A stretch of 64,000 bases of DNA from Neostapfia colusana (lineage: Eukaryota > Streptophyta > Magnoliopsida > Poales > Poaceae): NCBI GenBank assembly GCA_030760725.1, contig JASWHV010000009.1:90198780-90262779 (forward strand), read 5' to 3'. The notes under the pieces were generated by a model. It was not told where the DNA came from. It made no database searches and was given only the letters and a program-made list of their open reading frames with translations. Numbering within the stretch: the stretch's first letter is position 1; each line of letters begins with the position of its first letter. The position numbers were made by a program, and so were the translations under genes. This document shows, in pieces, positions 47,407-56,459 of the stretch.

Positions 47407-48186
47407 ATGGTTCGCATGATTCGCACCGCTCGTAAGTCCACAGGAGGGAGAGTTCCCGTAGTTGCCCTTGCCGAAAGAGAGGAGAGTCGTCCAGTGACGT
47501 ACCTTTCCTACGGATTGGCAGTAGGAGATTTGTTGCGCCGTCTTCGACGTATGCTCGAAGCCGCCGGCAATACGGGCAAGCTCATCATCCACTATAACTC
47601 CACCAGGACCATCCGTGAGAAGAGGGAAGAATGGAGTTCGGAGATGAGGATTATACACGAGAATCAACTGCTTAAGATCCACCACTCTCCAGCTTGTCGA
47701 GCAACACAAGTTGACGCGGAGAGAGATGTCACTTGGGAGGCCATCACCTGCCAGAGCCACATCTATCGTGGCCACTTGGACAAAACTGAGTACATGTATG
47801 TCCTCCAACGTGAGAGTGGTACCACGGAGTACAAGTACCCACCGGTGCAGCAAGGGACTTCCCATGAGCACATGGACTTGTGCTTGGAGGATGCTGCTAT
47901 GCTCAGCACTCGACTGCAGGAGTGTCAACAAGAGCTTCAGGATGTCCGAGATACTCTGAAGGAGACGGAGGCATTGCTGCGAGCTTGCTTAAAGGCGAGA
48001 GAAAGAGGAGATGGGAATGAACTGTGTGTCACCGTAAGTGATCCATGGACCCCTGACTCCCCGGATCGCCGAGCAATCAGGCGTCGTCGCACTTCTCCAC
48101 CAGCAGCCTCCCCACCCAAAGCAGAGTCAGAAGGTAGCCGAAATGAGGAGGAAGATCCCGAGGAGCCAGCTCAAGAGGATGAGTAG
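47407..48186 (+). CDS. ORF0 of element D: 259-aa protein with a histone H3-like N-terminal tail
   Basis: An intact frame between leader and gag. Counting from the residue after Met, as for histones, R2, T6, A7, R8, K9, S10, T11, G12, G13, P16, L20 and A21 are identical to histone H3, K14 is replaced by R, and K4 is lost (Ile). The rest shows no histone fold. Residues about 25-150 are an unrecognised mixed region. Residues about 156-195 have Leu heptads and predict a coiled coil. RRAIRRRR (about 221-228) is a likely nuclear signal, and the last 20 residues are very acidic. The ATG follows a splice-acceptor-like tract. Coiled coil plus acidic tail also occur in B's ORF0, so the architecture is shared while the H3 tail is not. 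Function is unknown; contact with histone-modifying or histone-reading proteins is my inference. Confidence 0.9.
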   Translation: MVRMIRTARKSTGGRVPVVALAEREESRPVTYLSYGLAVGDLLRRLRRMLEAAGNTGKLIIHYNSTRTIREKREEWSSEMRIIHENQLLKIHHSPACRATQVDAERDVTWEAITCQSHIYRGHLDKTEYMYVLQRESGTTEYKYPPVQQGTSHEHMDLCLEDAAMLSTRLQECQQELQDVRDTLKETEALLRACLKARERGDGNELCVTVSDPWTPDSPDRRAIRRRRTSPPAASPPKAESEGSRNEEEDPEEPAQEDE

Positions 48187-48488
48187 TGTAGAGTCTTTCC
48201 CCTAGCTAGCAAGAGGTCGAGTAGCCGAGTCGTTACGTATTTAATGGTGTGATAATGCTTGGTGTGTGACGTGAGTTGTGGAAGCCATGAGCAAGTGTCC
48301 ACAGCCTCGTCTTCAGATTGTTTTGCTTTGGTGTGTGAACCCACAGGAAATAATAGTGCATTTATTGGGTGTGAGATATAAAACCCTCGTAAGATTTTAA
48401 CAAAACTTCAACACTTCAAAGTACAAACAAGTGAAAGTAGTAAGATGATACTAAATGCTTTCAAATTAACATTTGTTGATTCTGCCAG
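48187..48488 (+). other. Spacer between ORF0 and gag of D
   Basis: 302 bp without an ORF. It contains gatataaaacc near 48375 and ends in a T-rich stretch, tttgttgattctgccag, whose AG directly precedes the gag ATG. This looks like a 3' splice site for a separate gag-pol mRNA. Confidence 0.5.
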
Positions 48489-51400
48489 ATGGCCGGAAGA
48501 GGAAAAGGACGTGCTGCCAACCCCGCCAACAACAATGATGAGGCATGCAACTCTCATCTTTCTGGAGGCCAGAACCGGGGTGGCCGCCATGAAGAAGTTG
48601 ATCCTCTCCACCAAATGTTGGAGAACCAAAATCAGCTCATCCAGAACTTGACTCAAGTAGTGGCCAACTTGCATCAAGTTCCACCTCCACAAGCTGCACC
48701 ACGCCAACCAAGGTTGAGTGAGTTTCTAGGAACTCAACCTCCAAAGTTTGCAAGTGCTGCTGAACCTCTGGAGGCAGATGATTGGCTGAAGACCATTGAA
48801 AGTAAGATGAGAATCATACAATGCCAAGGGTATGAGAGGGTGCTGTTTGCCTCTCATCAATTGCAGGGACCTGCTGCTGATTGGTGGACCGCCTACGTGG
48901 CCGCCCATCATGACCCTGAGAGCATCACTTGGGAAGAGTTCAAGCGTAGCTTCCGCAACCATTACATCCCAAGGGGTGAACTCAAAAACAAGAGGAAAGA
49001 GTTTTTGGGACTGCAGCAGGGAAACATGACGGTGAGGGAATACCTCACTAAATTCACTCAACTATCCCGTTATGCTCCACGAGACATAGAGACAGATGAG
49101 CAGAAACAAGATTGTTTCGTGGAAGGACTTACCGCAGAGATGCAGTGTGCAATGTCCTCCAATGAGTATGAAAGCTTTCAAAAGATGGTGGACAGAGCAT
49201 TTGTGGTGGAAAGGAAGCTGAAGGCTCTGGAAAATGAGAATAAGAGGAAGGCTGGGTGGTCACATCAAGCCTCAGGGAGCAACACCCGCCCACGTATGAT
49301 GCAGCAACCTACGGGGCAGACGAGCCGTGCTGCGGTACCCTATTCAGCACCAAGAGGGTACAACCCAAACTACAGGCCTCCCGCAGCACCAGCACAGCCG
49401 CAACGTCAGTTTGTACAACAGCCTCGCCCCGCATATCCACCTCGACCAGCAGTGCAAGGACCCCCAAACCAACCCCAAGACAACAAGGGCCAAGCATCTA
49501 AGATTGGGGTGCAATGTTTCAGCTGTGGTGAAGTGGGGCACTACGCCCATAAGTGTCCAAAGAAGAAGCCCACGCAACCACAGCAGCAGAACGTAATGAG
49601 AGGACGGGTGAACCACGTCACTATGGAGGAAGCACAAGAGGCACCCGACGTGGTAGTTGGTAAGTTTCCTGCCAATTTACACCTTGCAACTCTGCTGTTT
49701 GATTCTGGTGCTACCCATTCGTTCATTGCTCAAGGGTTTGTTAAGAAGCATGACCTAGGAACCACACAAATGAACCATATGCTAGCGGTAAATTCTCCAG
49801 GTGGAGAAATAAGGACAAGACAAGTGTGTCCCAAAGTGAACCTAGACATTAATGGGGTAGTATTTACCGCTAACCTCATAGTGATCGATTCACAAGGGAT
49901 AGATATTATTTTGGGTATGGATTGGTTGACCAAACATAAAGGAATCATCCATTGTTCGACCAGAACGGTGGAACTAACTCACCCTAGTGGCACAAGAGTA
50001 AAGTTCATAACGATACACGAGCCTAGGAGGGACATTAAATTAAATCAAGTGGAGGTGAAAGTTGAGGAAATCAGGACTATCAGGGAATATCCAGATGTTT
50101 TTCCGGAGGAGTTGCCAGGAATGCCTCCCGACCGTGACGTGGAATTCGCAATCGAGCTAGTACCGGGAACAGCCCCGATATACAAGAGACCTTATCGAAT
50201 GGACTCCAAGCAGCTAGAAGAGCTCAAGGATCATTTGAGGGAATTGATGGAAAAGGGGTATGTTCGCCCTAGTTCCTCACCATGGGGAGCTCCGGTAATA
50301 TTTGTGCCTAAGAAAGATGGAACTCAAAGGTTATGCGTGGATTACCGTGCCTTGAATGAGGTGACCATCAAGAACAAGTATCCATTACCCCGCATTGAAG
50401 ACTTGTTTGATCAGTTGAGGGGAGCTTGCGTGTTCTCGAAAATTGATCTCAGGTCGGGATACCACCAACTCAAGATAAGGCAATCTGATATTCCCAAGAC
50501 AGCTTTCGTATCTCGGTACGGACTGTATGAATACACTGTCATGCCTTTCGGGCTAACCAATGCCCCGGCATATTTCATGTACCTCATGAACAAGGTATTC
50601 ATGGAATATCTGGACAAATTTGTGGTGGTTTTCATAGATGATATTCTCGTCTTCTCCAAAGATGAAGAAGAACATGAGAAACATCTAAGGTTGGTGTTAC
50701 AGAGGCTGAGAGAACACCAACTATATGCCAAGTTGAGCAAGTGTGAGTTTTGGCTAAAGAGAGTTCCCTTTTTGGGACATATAATCTCGGAGGGAGGAAT
50801 CTCCGTAGATCCCGCCAAAATCGAAGATATCCAGAAATGGAAAACCCCTGCAAATGTCGGGGAAGTTCGAAGCTTTTTGGGATTGGCTGGATACTATCGA
50901 CGGTTTATTGAGGGATTCTCCAAGATCTCGAGACCTCTCACCAAACTGTTGGAAAAGGGAATCACATTCACCTGGACGCCACAGTGCGATACGAGCTTTC
51001 AGGAGCTAAAGAAGAGATTGACAACAACCCCCGTGTTGGTTATGCCAGATATGCAGAAGAATTTCACGGTGTACTGCGATGCCTCTGGAAACGGGTTGGG
51101 ATGTGTTCTCATGCAAGAGGGACATGTCGTGGCATATGCATCCCGGCAGCTTCGGAAGCACGAGAAGAACTATCCGACACATGACTTAGAACTAGCTGCA
51201 GTGGTACACGCGTTGAAAATTTGGCGGCACTATTTGATGGGGAAGAGGACAGAGATATATACGGATCATAAGAGTTTGAAGTACATATTCACACAGCCAG
51301 ATCTCAACCTTAGACAAAGGAGATGGTTAGAGCTAATCAATGACTTTGATGTAGGCATCAACTATCATCCCGGGAAAGCAAACGTCGTGGCCGATGCCTT

Positions 51401-52958
51401 GAGTCGGAAAGCGCAGGTCAATAAGTTGAGCTTGAAGGATATGCCTGCAGAATTGAAGGACGAGGTTATAAGGCTCAATCTATGTCTAGTAAATAGTGGT
51501 GAAGCCATCGCCATGGAAGTGGACTCCACACTTGAGCGAGACATACGCGAGGGACAAAAGAATGATGAGAAGATACAAGAGATTAGACAGCTCATCAAGG
51601 AAAATAAAGCTCCTGGTTTTAGAGAGGATGAACAAGGAACGGTGTGGCACGGGAAAAGGATCTGTGTGCCAGAAGTAAAGGAGATTCGTAAATTAATTTT
51701 GGAGGAGGCTCACGATTCCGACTATTCCATTCATCCTGGGAGTACGAAGATGTATCAGGACCTCAAAAGCAGGTATTGGTGGTATGGCATGAAGCGAGAT
51801 GTCGCGGAACATGTTGCCCTGTGTGACACATGTCAGTTGGTGAAAGCAGAACATCAACGACCCGCGGGATTGCTGCAACCACTCAAAGTGCCTGAATGGA
51901 AGTGGGAAGAGATCAGCATGGATTTTGTCGTGGGATTGCCTAGGACCCAGTCCGGGTATGATTCAATATGGGTTATTATTGATAGGCTAACCAAGGTAGC
52001 TCATTTCATCCCTGTGAAAGAAAGCTACAGCGGATCCAAATTGGCAGAATTGTACATGTCAAGGATTGTGTGTTACCATGGAGTGCCGAAGAAGATAGTG
52101 TCGGATCGAGGGACGCAGTTCACCTCGAGGTTTTGGCAAAAGTTGCATGAAACCATGGGAACCCATCTGAATTTCAGTTCTGCCTATCATCCCCAAACTG
52201 ACGGGCAGACGGAGAGAACCAATCAGATCCTTGAAGATATGTTAAGGGCATGTGCACTCAAAAACAATAGGAGTTGGGACAAGAACTTACCGTATGCGGA
52301 GTTTTCCTATAACAACAGTTATCAAGCTAGTATGAAGATGTCACCGTTTGAAGCTTTGTATGGAAGGAAGTGCAGAACTCCCCTATTTTGGAACCAAACA
52401 GGAGAAAGCAAAGTGTTTGGTCCCGAAGTGCTACAAGAAGCCGAGGCAAAGGTGAGGGAGATTCGCAACAACTTGAGGATAGCACAGACACGCCAGAAGA
52501 GTTATGCTGATGTACGAAGAAGAGAGCTCGTTTTCAACGTGGGAGACTATGTTTATCTCAAGGTGTCCCCTATCAGAGGACTTCGTCGGTTCAAGGTGAA
52601 AGGGAAGTTGTCACCTCGATACATCGGACCCTTTCAAGTTTTGGAAAGAAAAGGCGAAGTGGCGTACCAACTAGAGTTGCCGGTTCATCTGTCGGACGTG
52701 CACGATGTGTTCCATGTGTCGCAACTCAAGAAATGTCTGAGGACGCCTAAGGAGGTGTTACCCATGAACGAAGTGGATGTAGCTGAGGATTTGTCTTATG
52801 CCGAGCAACCATACAAGATTTTGGAGACAATGGAACGCCTCACCAGAAATAAGAGAATCAGGATGTGCAAGGTGCAGTGGAAGCATCACTCAGAAGAGGA
52901 AGCCACCTGGGAACGGGAAGATGAGCTTAAGGCACAATTTCCGGAATTGTTTTCTTAG
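48489..52958 (+). CDS. gag-pol: Gag-Pol polyprotein of element D, intact, 1489 aa
   Basis: One frame encodes capsid-type Gag (about 60-260), a CCHC knuckle (343-356), retropepsin (DSGAT, Asp 405), reverse transcriptase (FIDD, 715-718), RNase H (Asp 864, Asp 926), an integrase zinc region ending CDTC at 1112, and the integrase core with Asp 1145, Asp 1206 and Glu 1242 (35 residues between the last two). A chromodomain follows at about 1437-1489. The start ATG follows a CAG acceptor-like tract. The first residues, MAGRGKG, equal the N-terminus of plant H2A for six residues and of H4 from Gly2 to Gly6. In chromoviruses the chromodomain is thought to steer integration to methylated H3. Nothing is mutated among the catalytic residues. 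Confidence 0.96.
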   Translation: MAGRGKGRAANPANNNDEACNSHLSGGQNRGGRHEEVDPLHQMLENQNQLIQNLTQVVANLHQVPPPQAAPRQPRLSEFLGTQPPKFASAAEPLEADDWLKTIESKMRIIQCQGYERVLFASHQLQGPAADWWTAYVAAHHDPESITWEEFKRSFRNHYIPRGELKNKRKEFLGLQQGNMTVREYLTKFTQLSRYAPRDIETDEQKQDCFVEGLTAEMQCAMSSNEYESFQKMVDRAFVVERKLKALENENKRKAGWSHQASGSNTRPRMMQQPTGQTSRAAVPYSAPRGYNPNYRPPAAPAQPQRQFVQQPRPAYPPRPAVQGPPNQPQDNKGQASKIGVQCFSCGEVGHYAHKCPKKKPTQPQQQNVMRGRVNHVTMEEAQEAPDVVVGKFPANLHLATLLFDSGATHSFIAQGFVKKHDLGTTQMNHMLAVNSPGGEIRTRQVCPKVNLDINGVVFTANLIVIDSQGIDIILGMDWLTKHKGIIHCSTRTVELTHPSGTRVKFITIHEPRRDIKLNQVEVKVEEIRTIREYPDVFPEELPGMPPDRDVEFAIELVPGTAPIYKRPYRMDSKQLEELKDHLRELMEKGYVRPSSSPWGAPVIFVPKKDGTQRLCVDYRALNEVTIKNKYPLPRIEDLFDQLRGACVFSKIDLRSGYHQLKIRQSDIPKTAFVSRYGLYEYTVMPFGLTNAPAYFMYLMNKVFMEYLDKFVVVFIDDILVFSKDEEEHEKHLRLVLQRLREHQLYAKLSKCEFWLKRVPFLGHIISEGGISVDPAKIEDIQKWKTPANVGEVRSFLGLAGYYRRFIEGFSKISRPLTKLLEKGITFTWTPQCDTSFQELKKRLTTTPVLVMPDMQKNFTVYCDASGNGLGCVLMQEGHVVAYASRQLRKHEKNYPTHDLELAAVVHALKIWRHYLMGKRTEIYTDHKSLKYIFTQPDLNLRQRRWLELINDFDVGINYHPGKANVVADALSRKAQVNKLSLKDMPAELKDEVIRLNLCLVNSGEAIAMEVDSTLERDIREGQKNDEKIQEIRQLIKENKAPGFREDEQGTVWHGKRICVPEVKEIRKLILEEAHDSDYSIHPGSTKMYQDLKSRYWWYGMKRDVAEHVALCDTCQLVKAEHQRPAGLLQPLKVPEWKWEEISMDFVVGLPRTQSGYDSIWVIIDRLTKVAHFIPVKESYSGSKLAELYMSRIVCYHGVPKKIVSDRGTQFTSRFWQKLHETMGTHLNFSSAYHPQTDGQTERTNQILEDMLRACALKNNRSWDKNLPYAEFSYNNSYQASMKMSPFEALYGRKCRTPLFWNQTGESKVFGPEVLQEAEAKVREIRNNLRIAQTRQKSYADVRRRELVFNVGDYVYLKVSPIRGLRRFKVKGKLSPRYIGPFQVLERKGEVAYQLELPVHLSDVHDVFHVSQLKKCLRTPKEVLPMNEVDVAEDLSYAEQPYKILETMERLTRNKRIRMCKVQWKHHSEEEATWEREDELKAQFPELFS

Positions 52959-52989
52959 AAACACCAATCTCGAGGACGAGATTTCTTTT

Positions 52990-53003
52990 AAGGGGGGTAG
53001 AGC
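52990..53003 (+). other. Polypurine tract of D
   Basis: aaggggggtagagc directly before the 3' LTR. Confidence 0.92.
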
Positions 53004-56000
53004 TGTAACACCCCAAATTTTTAGTCAAGACTCAAATTTTGATTTAGAACCATAAACCATGTTCAGAGGGGAATTTAGAAATTTTTGGACGTATTGCATG
53101 TTTTGCAAAAATTCAAATTCAAACTGGAATTCAAATTATACTCAAAACAGAAAAGAAATGAAAAAGAAAAAGGAAAGCCAGAAAAAAACTGGCCAGTGGG
53201 CCGAAACCCCAGCCGGCCCAGCAAACCCCCGCGCAGCCCGCCCCCGCGCGCGCCGCGTTGCCCCTCGCTGACATGTGGGACCCGCCTGTCATCCCTAACC
53301 CCGCGACCCCGGACTCTCTCCCGCGCGCGCGATCGCAACCGATCGGGAAACCTGTCCCCGCAGCCGAATTCCGGACCCAGCGGACTCCAACTCGATCACA
53401 ACAGAACCACCGCCCTCCCCCGGCTATAAAAACAACCGATCCGATCAGTTTTTCTCACGCGATCGCCGATTTTCACTCCGGTGAGCACCGAGACTTCGCC
53501 GGTGAATTCTGGCCGATCTAAGCTCGGAAACTCTGATCTAACTCGTTGGTCTTGATCCACCGCCTCCGGGGAACTTTGCAGGTGCAGAAAACCCGAAGAC
53601 TTACGGTGCAAATCCAGCTCCGACGAGCTTCGCCGTGGTTTTGCCTCGGACCTCGCCGCCGAGCACTTTCCAGGACCCCCGAGCTCGAGAAAACCCCCGA
53701 GGTGAGATCCCTGACCTCCCCTCTACCGATCTAGGCCATAAGATCACAGTTCTAGGCAGAATTCTCGAGGATCCGAAAGTTTCCGGCGAGATCGCCGCTT
53801 CCCGCCGCCGTGCGCCGCCGGCAGCGCCGCCCGCGCTCGATCAGAGCGACGTGGCCGCTTGTGCGCCGTTTATTTTAAATCGCACGGTAGACTTTAAAAC
53901 CCCGCGTACCGGTTCGATGTTATAATCTCAGCCGTCGGTTTAAAATCAGACGGTCCACGTCAGCCCCGCGTTATAAAGACTGGAATTCTTACGTGCTACC
54001 CCCTGGGGTTCTCTGGAATTGAGAGCTAGCCCCGGAAACTTCAGATCTAGCCCCTGGAACTCCAGAAAATCATGTAAATTCATTTAAAAATCAGTTTTAG
54101 CCCCTAGACTTAATAGAAATTAAGAAAAACACCTCTGAAAAGTGTAGCTAGACCCCTGGAAATTATGAAAATAATATTATAGACCCTGTAATGGGGTGAA
54201 TTCATTATTTTAGCCCTGTTTAGTATTTAATTTAGAAAATTGAATATGTAACTAGTGTTTAAATATTAAAAAGGGGGACAAACCTAATTGTCAAAATTAT
54301 TAAAAACTTTCTCAGTACTTAGAAAACTTTGGAGTGAGATAAAAATATATTTTTGGGGCTGAAATAAATCTGTTTCATCTATTATTCACATTTAATAGTA
54401 TAGGGACACATTTTTAAGTAAAGAATAGTTAAAGAAAAATAGGGAAAATAATTATGAAATAGTATACATCAGAAGCCAAGGTCAAAATATGATCTTAAAT
54501 TATTTAGGACCAGAACCTAATCTGTTTAGGTAGTGTGTATTACTAATTTAATAATAAAATGCACAATTATGCATAAGAATATAAATCTGAAAATATAGAA
54601 ATTAGTAAATGATAAATGGAGTTTCTAAAGTACAAAGAATTCAGTTTAGGGTTGATAGAAATTATGAAGGCACATATGGAGGAGAAAAATACTTTTCATA
54701 CATACTTGGTAGTTTAATATATAAGGAATTTATTTAAAACTGAAACACACATATATACATGTATATATATATATAGTATGTGAGTATAAATATGAACACC
54801 AAAGTAGGAATCCTACACATGTAAATGAAAGTGTATGCAAGCTCCAAATCAACACACATAGAGTATCCACAACACCTAAAATGGTAAAGAAACTTTCATA
54901 AATGTGAATGTGTGGTTTGTATGAAGTAGAAGTGTGAACTATGTCTTATGATTGTTGTTTTTCTTTTGCTATGTGTGATGGTATGAAGTAGAACCTGTTC
55001 AAGAGCAAGCTATCAGTTTCCAAGATCAGGACTACCCATTTCAGGAGCAGCAAGAAGGAGGCAAGTGTCCTTGATCACTTTGATCCTATGCTAGGATGTG
55101 TAGCTAGAATTAATTGCATTGTCAATTTAAATATGAAACCCATGCTAGGAAGTTTCCCTAGAATTGCATTACCTTGTTTCCTTGTAGCTTGGGTTGGGAT
55201 TCATCTTATCATGTCATTTATTATTATGCATATGCTTAGCCATGCTTAGAATGGGATAATTGGGATATGAGATCATCAGTTTATATTACCATACTCTTGA
55301 ATGAGATATTGTGAGTTATGTAGAGGTAGGGATCAAGGCAAGTTGGATGTTTTGGTTGTGTGCTGGGTGCACGAGACTTGGGTTTGTGTTTAGTACTTGC
55401 CTGGATCCTAAGGACCGGTTCATGGAGCATGTAACCCGGCTTTACAGTGCCAACCACATGCTGAGATGGGGCAGCTTAGCCAATTAATTAGGTGTATCCC
55501 CGGCGTAGTATGGGTGTGTTGGATGGTGCGGGGAATAGGAGTCAGCTGGACTACCATATGAACCGCAAGGCTCAAGAGGGGGCCACTGCAGCGGGGTTGG
55601 AGCCTCTTGTATGCTGTTAGGGGTGAAACCTCAGTGGGCCCACGCTCGTCGGGAATCCCTTTGTAAAGGCTTCGTAGTGATCTCCTGGCTGCACACCTGG
55701 GAAGTGTGAATGTGGTTCGTAGCCACTGGCATAATGGAGGTTCTTTTAGTCCACCCGGCAACGGGGGATGAAATCACTACTTGTGGGTACAGTGGTACAA
55801 ACTCTGCAGAGTCAAAACTGTCTTGACAGCCGTGCTCACGGTTAAGAGCGGCCTGGACTTATTCATGATTAGAGAATTGATGGTTTTGGAAGTTAAGCGG
55901 GGAGCTTAACATTGGAAATGATGATTATGGTTATTGGTTTATGATGATGGGATGGGAGATTTGGATCATTTCACCTGTGTAGTAATGTAGGTGCTTAATA

Positions 56001-56454
56001 AGCTAAGGTGATAGGTATTAATTGCGTAGTGCTTTAACCATGAGTTCAACCTCTCCTTGTTCTAGCCATGCATGATATAATTTTCCCACACTTGCTGAGT
56101 ACCATTGGTACTCAACCTTGCATATTTGTTGGTTTATATTGCTGCTCAGGTCAAGATAATGAGATGGTGTATAATGACCAAGATTTTGGACCCGAGGAAG
56201 GTTTCTAGGTTCATGAAGACCCCCGGGCAACACCTGTGATGGAGCCCTAAAGAATAATATTCCGCTGCTAGTTTATTTACTTGTGATGAAGCATTAGTGT
56301 CCATTGAGACATTTGCGATGTAAGACTTATTTATATTCGACACCTGGCTTGTAATAAATGATGCTTCACTATTTGTCATCACATGTATGAGAAAATGATC
56401 CTGGCATACATGTGATATTCACTTGGTTGTTCTTCGGAAAAACCGGGTGTGACA
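53004..56454 (+). repeat. 3' LTR of element D (3451 bp)
   Basis: Begins tgtaacacccc and ends gggtgtgaca. It is almost identical to the 5' LTR, with a TATA box at 53424-53431. The two LTRs would be easy to collapse in a short-read assembly. Confidence 0.97.
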
Positions 56455-56459
56455 CATCG
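56455..56459. repeat. Target site duplication of D, right copy (catcg)
   Basis: Matches 43733-43737. Confidence 0.96.

Larger units (their letters stand above)
43738..56454 (+). mobile_element. Element D: intact, very young Ty3/gypsy chromovirus with ORF0
   Basis: 12,717 bp with every expected part: LTRs of 3453 and 3451 bp, TATA box, tRNA-Met primer site, a 259-codon ORF0, an uninterrupted 1489-codon gag-pol, a polypurine tract and a perfect 5-bp duplication. Between the LTRs I see one substitution (43947 A, 53213 C) and a 2-bp length change in a TA microsatellite (about 45495 and 54770). All catalytic motifs are present. This is the only element in the window that could be autonomous. Confidence 0.97.

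Noticed and set aside
47377..47931. 184-codon minus-strand frame opposite D's ORF0
   Set aside because: A shadow of the sense ORF0, which has the better start context, coiled-coil periodicity and conserved position before gag.
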